Positions 18,248 through 27,183 of a stretch of 32,037 nt of DNA are shown here, piece after piece (position 1 is the stretch's first letter; every line of letters starts with the position of its first letter). Origin of the DNA: an uncultured bacterium (GTDB lineage: Bacteria > Planctomycetota > UBA8108 > UBA1146). The notes under the pieces are model-generated. The model was not told the DNA's origin. It did no database searches and was given only the letters and a program-made list of their open reading frames with translations. Where the stretch lies: NCBI GenBank assembly GCA_937876125.1, contig CALEHF010000278.1, forward strand, positions 1 to 32,037. The letters are read 5' to 3'. The position numbers and the translations under genes were made by a program.

Positions 18248-20035
18248 TCAGCGGAGCCGGGTGCCGGTCCCATAGCGCACCGTCGGCCGCCCCCCACTGG
18301 CAAACGGCCCGAACTGTTCGCGCACCCCATCCGGCCAAGTGACGATCACCTCTGAAACCACCTTTGCGCTCCCGAGCCCGATGTGGACCCGAGGATCGTG
18401 GCTCGAGGCGAAGCTCCCGCCGCGATCCGCGAGCCGGATCATCGTTCGAGGGGGCGCGGTTCCGTGGTCGAGGGTGATCTTGAGCAGAGCCCCGAGGACT
18501 TCACGCCCCTGAGCGTCCCTGAGGGTGACGGTGAGCGATCCGCCCAGTTTCGGCGCAACGTTCTCGAGCAGGTATGCCCTCCCCCCACTGTTGATCACGA
18601 CGAGATCGAGGTCGCCGTCATCGTCAAGGTCTCCCGATGCCACACCCCGGGAGCAGTGGGCGAGCAGGGGGTCGGTTCCTCCGCGCGGTTGGACCTCGGA
18701 GAACTGGCTCGGTCCCACCCCGCGAAACAGCTGATTCGGCTCGGCGTAGATGTCATCGGTGTAGCGGCTCCCCGACCCCATGACCCGGCCATTCCCCACG
18801 TACAAGTCCGAGCGACCGTCGTGGTCGAAGTCGCCGAACACCACGCCGAAGCCCGTGAAGTCGCGGGATGCCCCCGCGAGTCCGGTGAGCACCGTGGCAT
18901 CGGTGAAGGAGAGACCGTCGTTTCGGTAGAAAGTGTTCGTCTCCCCTCGCAGATGGGTGAGGAACAGATCGAGGTCCCCATCGTCGTCGAGATCGAGCAC
19001 GGAGATCCCCATCCCCGCCTCCGCGACTCCGTTCATGTCGACCGCCGCACCTTGCCCGGGGGCGACGTCCTCGAACCGGAGCGGTGAGACCTGACGCCAG
19101 AGCTGGTTCGGGTTGCCATCGTTCGCGACGTAGATGTCGCGGCGGCCGTCGCCATCGAGATCGGCGAACACGACGCCGAGGCCATTCCCGAAGATCGAGC
19201 GGCACCCCGAGGACTGACTGACATCTTCGAAGGTGCCATCTCCTCGGTTGCGATAGAGGGTGTCGGGGGCGGGAGCCTGGTAGTTCTTGGGTGCACAGTA
19301 GTCGCGCCGGCCCGCACCGGACTCGCACTCGATCTCCGTTTCAGGGCTCCACCGGATGTAGTTCGCGATGAAGAGTTCGGGCGCTCCATCTCCATCCAGG
19401 TCGCCAAAGGTCGCGGAGCTTCCGAACGATGCGTCCCCGACCCCGGCGGCCTCGGTGACATCGGTGAAGGTCCCATCCCCATCGTTTCGGTAGAGGACAT
19501 TGGCGCCGACGTTCGTCACGTAGAGATCGGGGTCGCCATCGCGGTCGAAGTCGCCGACCGCTGCGCCGATGCCATAGCCGCGATCGCCGACCCCCGCCTC
19601 GCTCGTCACATCGACAAAGCGGAATTCACGGTCGTTCCGATAGAGCCGGTTCCCCCGCTCCTTCGGCGCCCCCGAGGCGTTCGCGAGCAGATCGCCCCCT
19701 TGGACGCAGTAGATGTCGAGATCACCGTCGCCATCGAAGTCGAACAGCGCGACCCCGCCGGTGACCGTTTCTGGGAGTTGGAAGCGACGCTCGTCGCCGA
19801 ACGAGTGGGTGAAATCGAACCCTGCCTCCGCGGCTCGATCGACGAACCACGGTTTGGCCTCGGCAGGGGCTCCGGTGGTCGCGGCACCCTTGGGGTTCCC
19901 GTTCGCGTTGCCGCCGGAGGGGGGGGGCGATTTCGTCCCCGAGTCGCACCCCAAAAGGCCCAAGAGGAGCAGACCTTGAAGGAGGCGGTCTGAATTCCGG
20001 CCGCCGATTCGCCAACGCTCGGGCACTCGGCTCAT
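18248..20035 (-). CDS. CRTAC1-like lipoprotein with FG-GAP repeats and ASPIC/UnbV domain
   Basis: A 595-residue exported lipoprotein. The ATG at 20035 opens a signal sequence with lipobox LGLLGC. A Gly/Pro-rich linker follows, then a beta-propeller of about seven FG-GAP/VCBS repeats carrying calcium-loop motifs such as FDFDGDGDLDIY, GDFDRDGDPDLYV, GDLDGDGAPELFI, ADLDGDGRRDIYV, LDLDDDGDLDLFL, GDFDHDGRSDLYV and GDLDDDGDLDLVV. The C-terminal 100 residues match ASPIC/UnbV (HIGLGSAKVVSEVIVTWPDG). Such proteins are abundant in planctomycetes; ligand and role are unknown. Its ATG overlaps the TGA of the TPR lipoprotein gene (ATGA, 20032-20035), so the two are translationally coupled. A longer open reading to 20341 only shadows the TPR gene. 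Confidence 0.92.
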   Translation of the reverse strand: MSRVPERWRIGGRNSDRLLQGLLLLGLLGCDSGTKSPPPSGGNANGNPKGAATTGAPAEAKPWFVDRAAEAGFDFTHSFGDERRFQLPETVTGGVALFDFDGDGDLDIYCVQGGDLLANASGAPKERGNRLYRNDREFRFVDVTSEAGVGDRGYGIGAAVGDFDRDGDPDLYVTNVGANVLYRNDGDGTFTDVTEAAGVGDASFGSSATFGDLDGDGAPELFIANYIRWSPETEIECESGAGRRDYCAPKNYQAPAPDTLYRNRGDGTFEDVSQSSGCRSIFGNGLGVVFADLDGDGRRDIYVANDGNPNQLWRQVSPLRFEDVAPGQGAAVDMNGVAEAGMGISVLDLDDDGDLDLFLTHLRGETNTFYRNDGLSFTDATVLTGLAGASRDFTGFGVVFGDFDHDGRSDLYVGNGRVMGSGSRYTDDIYAEPNQLFRGVGPSQFSEVQPRGGTDPLLAHCSRGVASGDLDDDGDLDLVVINSGGRAYLLENVAPKLGGSLTVTLRDAQGREVLGALLKITLDHGTAPPRTMIRLADRGGSFASSHDPRVHIGLGSAKVVSEVIVTWPDGVREQFGPFASGGRPTVRYGTGTRLR

Positions 20036-21492
20036 GGCTCGTCCCTTTCGGGAGGCTCGACTGGGGTCGTCGCGAGCAGCTCGACGAGGGACTTCACCCT
20101 CGGATTCTCGGGAGCAAGCTGCTCGAGCTCCGTGAGTGCCGCCTCGGCTTCGGTGCGCTTCCCGAGTCGAAACAGCACTCCACAGAGATTGATGCGGGGA
20201 GAGAGGGAGCGCGGATCGAGCTCGATCGAGCGGCGAAAATGGTCCTCTGCGAGGTCGAGTTGGTTCGTCATGAAGTACCCGGCACCGATCGCCGACTGGA
20301 TTTCGCCGTTCTGAGGTTCCAGCTCCCCCGCCCTGACGCACTCGGCGAGCCCTTCGGAAACCCGACTCAGGGAGTAGAGCACTCGCCCCTTGGCGTAGCG
20401 AGCCAGCCCACTCTGGGGATGGCGCTCCGCTGCGTGCGAGGAGACTTCCAAGCCACGCTTGTGATCGCCCGCGGACATGAGCGACTGGGCGAGATTCAAG
20501 AGCACAGGCAGGTCGTCGGGACTCTTGGCGAGAAGCGTCTCGAGGATCTCCGAAGAGGCGGCGTAGTCCCCCTTCCGCTGGTACGCGACAGCGAGATTGG
20601 TGAGAAGCGCCGCATGGTCGGGGCGTTCGACGAGTGCCGCGCGGAAGAGTTGAATCGCTTCATCGACGCGCCCGGCCTCGACCAAATCGGCGCCCTTGTC
20701 CACTTGGACACTCATCCCCACCGCGAGACCGGGGATCTGCGCGTCCAGTCGGGTGGAGAGCTGACCCGGCGCTGCGCCGGAGCCCGCGTCGAGATCGGGC
20801 TTCGCATCGGCGAGCCGCCCCAAGCCGCGGAGCGCCTGTCCCCGGAGGAACCGCGCCCGCAGGGAGCGGGGGTCGAGCTCGACCGCCTTCTCCGCAAAGA
20901 GGAGCGCCTCAGCAAAACGACTTTGCACGTTCCGCAGCTGGGCAAACGCGGCATGCACTTCGGAAAGGGTCGGCTTCAGGCGGAGAGCTGCGGCGAGTTC
21001 TCGCTCCGCGCCATCGAAGTCTCCATCGTCGATCAATGCCAATCCGTACCGGTGTCGGCCCGGTGCGAACTCGGTGAAGCGAGTCGCGAGATCCGCGAAC
21101 TTGCTCTTCGCGTTGGTCGAGTTGCCGGTATGGACCTCGCACTTGGCAGCGTGGAAGAGCCATTCGGGTTGATCCGGCGCCAAGGTTGCCGCATTCAGGT
21201 AGGCCCGCATGGCAGGTTCCCAGACCTCGTTCGCCTGGTAGATCATCCCCAACAACCCATGGGCCTGGGCATCGGCGGGGTGGGCATCGATGAACGCGAT
21301 CTGTACGTCCACTTTGGCGCGCAGAACTTCTTCGATGGCGAGGTCGGAGGGGGGGCGGGCGGGCGCCAGCCCCGCGGGGGAAGTCTTCGAGGTACAGCCC
21401 AGAGTGAGCCCAGTGAGCAACGTAGCGAGCAACGCGAAACTGCTGAACGCCGAGCCGAACTGCCCGCCAGAAACGAGACAGCGTCGATCCAT
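20032..21492 (-). CDS. TPR-repeat lipoprotein
   Basis: A 486-residue lipoprotein. The ATG at 21492 follows a GGGAG site, and the signal sequence ends in lipobox LTLGC near residue 33. The rest is a superhelix of about ten TPR-like 34-residue helix pairs, for example near AHGLLGMIYQANEVWEPAMR, AALLTNLAVAYQRKGDYAAS, PVLLNLAQSLMSAGDHKRG and DLAEDHFRRSIELDPRSLS. TPR arrays bind protein partners; the coupled CRTAC1-like lipoprotein is the obvious candidate, since the two genes overlap by four bases and both are exported lipoproteins. An in-frame extension to 21612 is less likely because it would bury the signal sequence. Confidence 0.93.
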   Translation of the reverse strand: MDRRCLVSGGQFGSAFSSFALLATLLTGLTLGCTSKTSPAGLAPARPPSDLAIEEVLRAKVDVQIAFIDAHPADAQAHGLLGMIYQANEVWEPAMRAYLNAATLAPDQPEWLFHAAKCEVHTGNSTNAKSKFADLATRFTEFAPGRHRYGLALIDDGDFDGAERELAAALRLKPTLSEVHAAFAQLRNVQSRFAEALLFAEKAVELDPRSLRARFLRGQALRGLGRLADAKPDLDAGSGAAPGQLSTRLDAQIPGLAVGMSVQVDKGADLVEAGRVDEAIQLFRAALVERPDHAALLTNLAVAYQRKGDYAASSEILETLLAKSPDDLPVLLNLAQSLMSAGDHKRGLEVSSHAAERHPQSGLARYAKGRVLYSLSRVSEGLAECVRAGELEPQNGEIQSAIGAGYFMTNQLDLAEDHFRRSIELDPRSLSPRINLCGVLFRLGKRTEAEAALTELEQLAPENPRVKSLVELLATTPVEPPERDEP

Positions 21493-21791
21493 TCTGACTC
21501 CCTCAGCTGATCGACGCCCCCCGGCGGTGGCTCTCTCACCGCGCTGGAAGCGCCGCACCGCGAAGCGGGAGTATAGCGGTTCGGTGCCCGATCGGGGGGC
21601 AATGAACGGCAAGGTTGGCTCGAGCGGCGGCTGCTTTTTGAAGAGCGACGAAACCTGAGCAGGCTTTTTGCCCGCTCCCCCGATCTCAGCTCACGCCCCC
21701 CCTCTTGCACAGAAATCCCCATTGTCGGAGACTCGGGGAAGTCCGCCCATCGCACGAGGTTTGGATGCGCCCGCAAGTGGAGGGAAGTCGA

Positions 21792-22913
21792 ATGTCGCAG
21801 AGGGTCATACTCAGTATTGGAACCAAGCGGGGGCTCTTCCTGCTCGAGTCGGGGAAGGGACGCAAGCGCTGGGAACTGCGCGGACCGTACCTCAAGGGTT
21901 GGTCGGTGCCCTACGCGATGATCGATACGCGAAGCAGCACACCTCGGCTGCACGCGTCCGCATCGCACATGGCGTACGGCTCGACCACGCTCTCCGGCGG
22001 CATCGCGGGACGAAAGTTCACGCAGGCGGAAAAGCCGCCCGAGTTCCCGAAGCTCAACCCGAAGTCCGCGAAGTTCGTGAAGGAGTACGGGATCGACAAG
22101 GAGAACCGCGTCTGGATCATCGCGCCCGGTCACGCGAAACAGAAGAACGTGCTCTTCGCCGGCACCGCACCCGCCGGGCTCTTCCGCAGCGAAGATCGCG
22201 GAAAAACCTGGGAGCCGGTCACGGGTCTCAACCAGCACAAGACGCGCAAGGACTGGAACCCCGGGGCGGGGGGGCAGGCGCTCCACAGCTTCCAGATCGA
22301 TCCGGATGACCCGAAGCGCATGTACGCCGCGATTTCGGCGGCCGGTGCGTTTCGCACCGAGGACGGCGGACAGAAGTGGACCCCGATCAACGCCTGCGTC
22401 GCGGAGTACGTCGGGGCTCCGAGAGAATCGACCGTCGGCACCTGAGTGCACAAGCTCCTTCTGCATCCGGCGGCGCCGGGTGTCATCTATCAACAGAATC
22501 ACGTCGGAGTGTACCGCTCGAAGGACTACGGCAACGCGTGGGAGCGGATCGACCAAGGACTCCCCTACGACTTCGGCTTCGGCTTGGCAGTTCACCCCAC
22601 CGATCCCCATGCGTGCTACACGATCCCCCTCGAGCCCGCGGAGTACAGCTTCCGTGCGACCGACGGTGCGCTCAACGTGTATCGCTCGAAGAAGAACGGC
22701 TGGCGAAAATTGTCGCGGGGGCTCCCCCAGAAGGGCGCGTACCTGAGCATCCTCCGGCAAGCGATGGACGCCGACCGCCTCGACCCCTGTGGCGTGTACT
22801 TCGGGACCGCCGGCGGGCAGGTCTACGCGAGTGCAGATGAGGGGACGAGCTGGGAGGTCGCCGCCGGCACATTGCCTCCGATCTTCTCGGTCACGGCGGC
22901 GGTCGTCGAATGA
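21792..22913 (+). CDS. BNR/Asp-box beta-propeller protein (COG4447-like) with in-frame TGA, candidate selenoprotein
   Basis: A sialidase-fold beta-propeller of the poorly characterised COG4447 (BNR/VPS10-like) family. The ATG at 21792 has a GGAGGGAAG site. The frame holds five Asp-box-like strands (FRSEDRGKTW near residue 130, FRTEDGGQKW 186, YRSKDYGNAW 241, YRSKKNGW 297, YASADEGTSW 345), normal for the family at 373 residues. It is broken only by a TGA at 22443-22445 (codon 218). Family-like sequence resumes in the same frame at once (VHKLLLHPAAPGVIYQQNH); from memory, relatives read GQCVHK here, so the TGA takes the place of a Cys. A hairpin follows at 22464. Selenocysteine insertion, a recent TGC-to-TGA mutation, a sequencing error, or two polypeptides restarting at GTG 22446 all remain possible. 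The stop overlaps the MoaD/ThiS-like start (ATGA). No catalytic function is established. Confidence 0.75.
22464..22482 (+). promoter_or_regulatory. Candidate SECIS-like hairpin after in-frame TGA
   Basis: An 8-base-pair stem (22464-22471 with 22475-22482, one T-G wobble) with loop GGC begins 18 bases after the TGA and puts the loop 26 bases after it. Spacing, stem length and a G at the start of the loop fit the general bacterial SECIS rules. The sequence is GC-rich, so such a hairpin could occur by chance. Confidence 0.35.
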
Positions 22914-23197
22914 CGAAAGCTCCTCCCCAGGTCGAGCTGCGCCTTCCATCGGTCCTCAAGATGGTCGTCGGGCGCGATCGCATTCAAGCGACGGGTCGCA
23001 CGGTCCCCGAAGCGCTCCGCTCGGCGTTCGAGCAAGTGCCAGGCCTCGAGAAGCTGCTCGTGGTCGCCTCGGGCGAGCTCCGTCCGCACATCCTCTGTGT
23101 GGTCAACGGGACGAGCCTCTTGCAGGAAGAGGTGGCGACCGCCGCACTCGCCACTGGAGACGAGATCTTGATTCACCAGGCGATCTCTGGGGGGTAG
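22910..23197 (+). CDS. MoaD/ThiS-like ubiquitin-fold sulfur carrier protein
   Basis: A 95-residue beta-grasp protein. It has the family pattern of an N-terminal strand (VELRLPSVLKMVV), a helix (TVPEALRSAFEQVPGLEKLL), a strand with an Asn-Gly turn (ILCVVNGTSLL), a strand ending GDEILIHQAI, and a C-terminal Ser-Gly-Gly. The free Gly-Gly end is what E1-like enzymes adenylate and thiocarboxylate. Its ATG overlaps the stop of the beta-propeller gene (ATGA), so the two products are probably made together. I recall this pairing from other bacterial genomes, but the pathway is not established. No E1-like MoeB/ThiF gene and no molybdopterin or thiazole gene is nearby, so the sulfur acceptor is unknown. 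Confidence 0.87.
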   Translation: MTKAPPQVELRLPSVLKMVVGRDRIQATGRTVPEALRSAFEQVPGLEKLLVVASGELRPHILCVVNGTSLLQEEVATAALATGDEILIHQAISGG

Positions 23198-23223
23198 GAG
23201 GCCGACGGGAAACTGAACAGACA

Positions 23224-23259
23224 AAGGGGCCCTTTCCTCGCGCGAGGAAAGGGCCCCTT
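23224..23259. terminator. Bidirectional hairpin terminator
   Basis: A perfect 17-base-pair inverted repeat (23224-23240 with 23243-23259) with a two-base loop sits between the convergent MoaD/ThiS-like gene and the second secreted repeat protein gene. Flanking T-containing sequence is short on both sides, but the stem is very strong and can serve both strands. Confidence 0.85.
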
Positions 23260-23286
23260 CTCGTTGATCTCAGCCGAACGCTTCCC

Positions 23287-26200
23287 TTACGGGCAGGTCT
23301 CCACGTCACACGGCAACCCGGTTTGCACCGGCGCGTCGAGCGCGGTTCCGCACTCGGGGGACGGTGCCGGGATCGGCGTGCTCTGCGCGACGAACAGTGC
23401 ACCGAGAATGAAAATCGCGTCGGCGATGTTCACGCTGCCGTCGTTGTTCGCGTCGGCGGAGTCGAGACAGCCGATCACGTTCGGCGCCCCGGTCGGGAAC
23501 AGGTTTCCGAGCAGGTAGATCGCGTCTGCGATATTGATCGAGTTGTCACCGTTGGTGTCACCACGACGGAACATGGTTCCGGTCGGAGGCGCATTGGTGA
23601 GGTAGCTCAGGTAGCCCTGCATCAGGCCGATGAGGTCTCCGCCGTACCCGCCGAACTCGAAGCTGCTCGAGATCATCCGTCCCCCATCCGCGTGAGTCGC
23701 GACGATGGCGGTGACGTAGGGGGGCTCCCCGGAAAGGGTGTCGTCGGAGTTCGCGAAGATCGCGCCGGCGGTGACGAATGGATCGGGGGGAATCTGACCG
23801 GTCGTGTCGGTACCACTGACGATGAGGCGGTCGGTTCTGTCGTCACCGAGGGTGTTGTCCTGGAAGTAGTTCACGGTTCCGAAGAGGGAGAAGTTGCCCC
23901 CGACGATCCCAGAGTTCAGGCCGGTCATCGCGGTGAAGGAATCATCTCCATTATCAATGTTGCCGAACAGGTCCGGCTCCACTCCGTCGCGGTCGTTGAG
24001 CAGGCTGGTGCCCTGGTTCGCGCCCCAGTGATCGCCTCCCTCGAGGTAGATACTCCGCCCGTCCACCGCGAGCTGTGCGAGCAGGTTGCCTTCATCGACG
24101 GACAGCACGTAGTTGAACGGGTAGGTCCCGAGCGCGACCCAGATGTTCTGGGCGGCATTGGTGAGAGGGTCCAGGCATGGGAACTGGTCGAAATCGGGGA
24201 CCGAGAGCACTGAAACGTCCTGGCCGAGAGCGTCGAGAACGTTGGCGATGACCTCACCGCTGTCGATCCCCCCCGCCGTGCCGGTAAAGTTGAAGCTCTC
24301 GAGCGCAATGACCAAGTTGGCGCTCGGGTTGGCGAGGTCCGCCACGAACGCCGAACATTGCCCTGTGGTCGAGGACCCGTTCGGGCAGAACCCGGTGACT
24401 TCATAGATCTGTGCGCCCGGCGCTGGGTTCGTGATCAGGAACGAATCGGTAGTCAGGCCCGTCGCGATCACTCCGACGCTCGATGAAATGTCGTAGGAAT
24501 CGTGCTGGCCACCGGTCCAGCTGAGCTCGAGTTCGCCGGAAGTGCAATTGTAGTTGCAGGTGAGTCCCGAGAGCTGCGGGCAGTCCGCGACGATGTTCAG
24601 ATCTCCGAAACCCACGCCGTTATCGAGGGCGACGACGCGGATGAGGTAGGGCACCCCCGTCGTCCCGAGGAAGGAGAGCGAGCAAGCGCCGAATGTGCAC
24701 TGGATCAAGCCCCCAGACGTCGGGCAACCTCCGGTTCCGTCGAACACCTCGAGGCGGCTGCTGAAGCTCGCGTTGCAGATGCTCACCGTGAACTGCTGAT
24801 CCACAGCCGGCGTGAAGGAGAACCAGATGTCACTGGTCGCCGTCGTGAAGATCGAGGTGCAATTGAGCGGCACGGCCGGGTCCACGATCGCGATGCTGTT
24901 GTCGAGCGGTGTGTTCCCGAGCCCGACGGGGAGCGCGGTGCTGCAAAGGTTGTTCGGAACCGCGCCGATCGCCGACGCGCAGGTGATCTCGTCGCTGGTT
25001 CCGAGGGTGCTCGAAAGACCGGTGAAGCTCATCTGCACGACCCCTGCGAATCCACCGGGCAAGAGCTCCGTGTAGGTGGTCTGCCCCGAAGGAAGGGTCG
25101 CAGCGAACACGCCGTTCACCCGCACTTCGACTCCGCTGTCGTAGGTCGTGCCGGGAGGAACATCGAAGGAGGCGGTCACCTGCCCGGAGATGGTGTCGTC
25201 ACAGACAACGTTGATCGGGTCACAGAGAACGTAAGAGAGCGTGAAATTGCCGCTCTGCTGAGCGTTGCCATTGCTCCCCACTCGAATCAGATACTCCTGT
25301 CCGGCGAGGACCGGGAAATCGAAGCGATTCGCCTGGTTGAAGATCGGGTTGTAGCAGATCAGATCGGGGTCGAGAGGACAGCCCCCGGCTCCGGGGGCAG
25401 GGTAGACCGCGTAGCGAGCCATGCTGTCGTTGAAGAATTCGACGCAGCCGTCCTGGGTCGGAACGAACGAGTACCAGAGGTCTCTGCGCACGTCGCACGA
25501 GAGGCCGTTCGAGTCATCGGAGCCGGTGAGGTTGTCCCAAGCCACCGGAAGGGCGGTGGGCACGGTCACCGGGGTCGGGCCTCCCGAAGCACAATCGTCG
25601 TTTGCCGCGGGCAGAAGAACCTCGAGGACCAGGTTCGCGGTCACAGGAGGAAACGCGTTGAAGGTCGACAAGCGCAAGAACAGCTGCTGCCCTGCGGTGA
25701 CCGGAACCAGAGCCTCGAACTCGTCATCGCAGAACACCAGATCGGCGTCACTCGGGCACGCCCCGATGTTCGTGTAGAGCCCCATGGTGACGAACTCGTC
25801 GAAGAGCAGGTGCAAGAGACCGGTACTCGGGATCACGAGGCTGTACCAGGTGTCTCCGTTGTCGGCGCAGCTTTGGAGCCCCGTCGTATCGGGAGTCGAG
25901 CCGAGAGTCGTCACGATGCTGGTCGACGGGATCGCGAGGGGGACCGGCGCGGTGCACTCGTCATTGGAAATCGCCGGGATGAACTCGAGATCGATCGTCC
26001 CCGCGGTCGGTCCCGTTTGGGATTGGCCGATCCGGAGTACGTACAGCTCGCCCGCGACGACGTCGGTCCAGCTTTCGGTCACGTTCCAGCACGGACTCGC
26101 GGCGTCGAAGTCGGTCGGGCACGTCCCCGCGCCGAGGGGGAGGTGGTAGTACTGGTGCTGAAGGGAAAACCCTCCGCCGAGCTCGGTCTGAATCTGGCCG

Positions 26201-27183
26201 TCTGCGGGGGCGGTGAGCAGGTACCACAAGTCGTCGTTGAGAGCGCAGAAGAGCCCGGTGTTGTCGGGAGTCGCTCCGGTCGTGTCGAACATCGTCGAAC
26301 TGGGGATCGCCACCACCTCCGCGGTGGTGCAATCATCGTTTGCCGGCGGAGCGAAGGTTTGGGAGACGCTGAGGAGCGCCGAAGCGAATGCATTCCCAAA
26401 AGGGTATCCGACGCGAATGAGGTAACTCGTGCCCGATAGGGCCGCGAAGGAGACGCTATCGGTCCCTGCGCAGCTGACTTCATCGGCGTCGGTCGGACAC
26501 ACCCCGGGGCCGGGTGCGGTGTAGATCGCAACATCGACGGCGAAGGCCGTGGACTGGTTGTTCGGGTTCGCGTCGACCGAGATCAAGCCGTCGAGGGTCG
26601 GAGTCACCTCGTACCAGATGTCGCGATTCACGTTACAGGTGAGGCCGGGCGTACCGCTCGAACCGGTGCCATCGTAGGCCACCACATCGGGGAGGTTGAG
26701 GGTCGTCGGGCTCGCGCAATCGTCGTTGATTGGCGGCTCGAGGAAATCGATCGTCAAGATTCCGCTGACCCCCCCGCCTTGAAATGCGGAGAGTCGCACT
26801 AGATACGTCAATCCAGAGATCGCCGGCGTCAGCGACGCGTTTTGGTTGCTCGGGCTGTCGCAGTACAGCTGCTCCGCATCGGTCGGGCAGGTAAAGCCGG
26901 GGGGCAAGATGTACACCGCGTGCTGCGTCGGGTTGAAGTTATGGCTCACGGAGAAGAGACCGTCGAACGGTGCGATCGCCATGTACCAAAGATCTTCCCC
27001 GAAGTTCGCACACGCCGAGAGTCCGACCGAGGTTGTCGCGGTCGAAGTGTCGTAGGGGATGTCCTGGGGGAAATTGATGATCTGGATCGGGGTCGCGCAG
27101 TCGTCATAGAACGGCTGAGCAGCCGCCGACGCACAGAAGCCTGAGAGAAGCACGGCCGGTAGGAACCACACGGAGAGTTTCAT
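23287..27183 (-). CDS. Large secreted repeat protein with dockerin-like C-terminus
   Basis: A 1298-residue exported protein starting at the ATG at 27183 with a signal peptide (MKLSVWFLPAVLLSGFCASAAA). Six beta-sandwich repeats follow, each opening with a DDCA, DDCT or NDECT-like motif and containing DLWYMAI, DIWYEVT, DLWYLLT, DTWYSLV, DLWYSFV or DIWFSFT. Between the fifth and sixth, and after the sixth, lie fibronectin-like segments (near 680-740 and 850-930). Residues about 935-1190 form a separate alpha/beta-looking domain (LVIALESFNFTG, SIYLEGGDHWG, MISSSFEFGGYGGDLIGLMQGYLSYL) that I cannot assign. Two dockerin-type EF repeats (GDTNGDNSINIADAIYLLG and DANNDGSVNIADAIFILG) precede a Cys-containing tail. 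It is a structural relative of the protein at 14714-18100 but has diverged strongly. Its function is unknown; a surface or matrix role is likely. Confidence 0.9.
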   Translation of the reverse strand: MKLSVWFLPAVLLSGFCASAAAQPFYDDCATPIQIINFPQDIPYDTSTATTSVGLSACANFGEDLWYMAIAPFDGLFSVSHNFNPTQHAVYILPPGFTCPTDAEQLYCDSPSNQNASLTPAISGLTYLVRLSAFQGGGVSGILTIDFLEPPINDDCASPTTLNLPDVVAYDGTGSSGTPGLTCNVNRDIWYEVTPTLDGLISVDANPNNQSTAFAVDVAIYTAPGPGVCPTDADEVSCAGTDSVSFAALSGTSYLIRVGYPFGNAFASALLSVSQTFAPPANDDCTTAEVVAIPSSTMFDTTGATPDNTGLFCALNDDLWYLLTAPADGQIQTELGGGFSLQHQYYHLPLGAGTCPTDFDAASPCWNVTESWTDVVAGELYVLRIGQSQTGPTAGTIDLEFIPAISNDECTAPVPLAIPSTSIVTTLGSTPDTTGLQSCADNGDTWYSLVIPSTGLLHLLFDEFVTMGLYTNIGACPSDADLVFCDDEFEALVPVTAGQQLFLRLSTFNAFPPVTANLVLEVLLPAANDDCASGGPTPVTVPTALPVAWDNLTGSDDSNGLSCDVRRDLWYSFVPTQDGCVEFFNDSMARYAVYPAPGAGGCPLDPDLICYNPIFNQANRFDFPVLAGQEYLIRVGSNGNAQQSGNFTLSYVLCDPINVVCDDTISGQVTASFDVPPGTTYDSGVEVRVNGVFAATLPSGQTTYTELLPGGFAGVVQMSFTGLSSTLGTSDEITCASAIGAVPNNLCSTALPVGLGNTPLDNSIAIVDPAVPLNCTSIFTTATSDIWFSFTPAVDQQFTVSICNASFSSRLEVFDGTGGCPTSGGLIQCTFGACSLSFLGTTGVPYLIRVVALDNGVGFGDLNIVADCPQLSGLTCNYNCTSGELELSWTGGQHDSYDISSSVGVIATGLTTDSFLITNPAPGAQIYEVTGFCPNGSSTTGQCSAFVADLANPSANLVIALESFNFTGTAGGIDSGEVIANVLDALGQDVSVLSVPDFDQFPCLDPLTNAAQNIWVALGTYPFNYVLSVDEGNLLAQLAVDGRSIYLEGGDHWGANQGTSLLNDRDGVEPDLFGNIDNGDDSFTAMTGLNSGIVGGNFSLFGTVNYFQDNTLGDDRTDRLIVSGTDTTGQIPPDPFVTAGAIFANSDDTLSGEPPYVTAIVATHADGGRMISSSFEFGGYGGDLIGLMQGYLSYLTNAPPTGTMFRRGDTNGDNSINIADAIYLLGNLFPTGAPNVIGCLDSADANNDGSVNIADAIFILGALFVAQSTPIPAPSPECGTALDAPVQTGLPCDVETCP

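Noticed and set aside
22446..22913. Separate 155-codon gene starting at GTG after the TGA
   Set aside because: The sequence is the second half of the same propeller, starts within a conserved motif and has no clear ribosome-binding site; kept as an alternative within the full-length entry.
24502..26439. 645-codon open frame on the plus strand
   Set aside because: Antisense to the second secreted repeat protein, which has a signal peptide and dockerin repeats on the minus strand.
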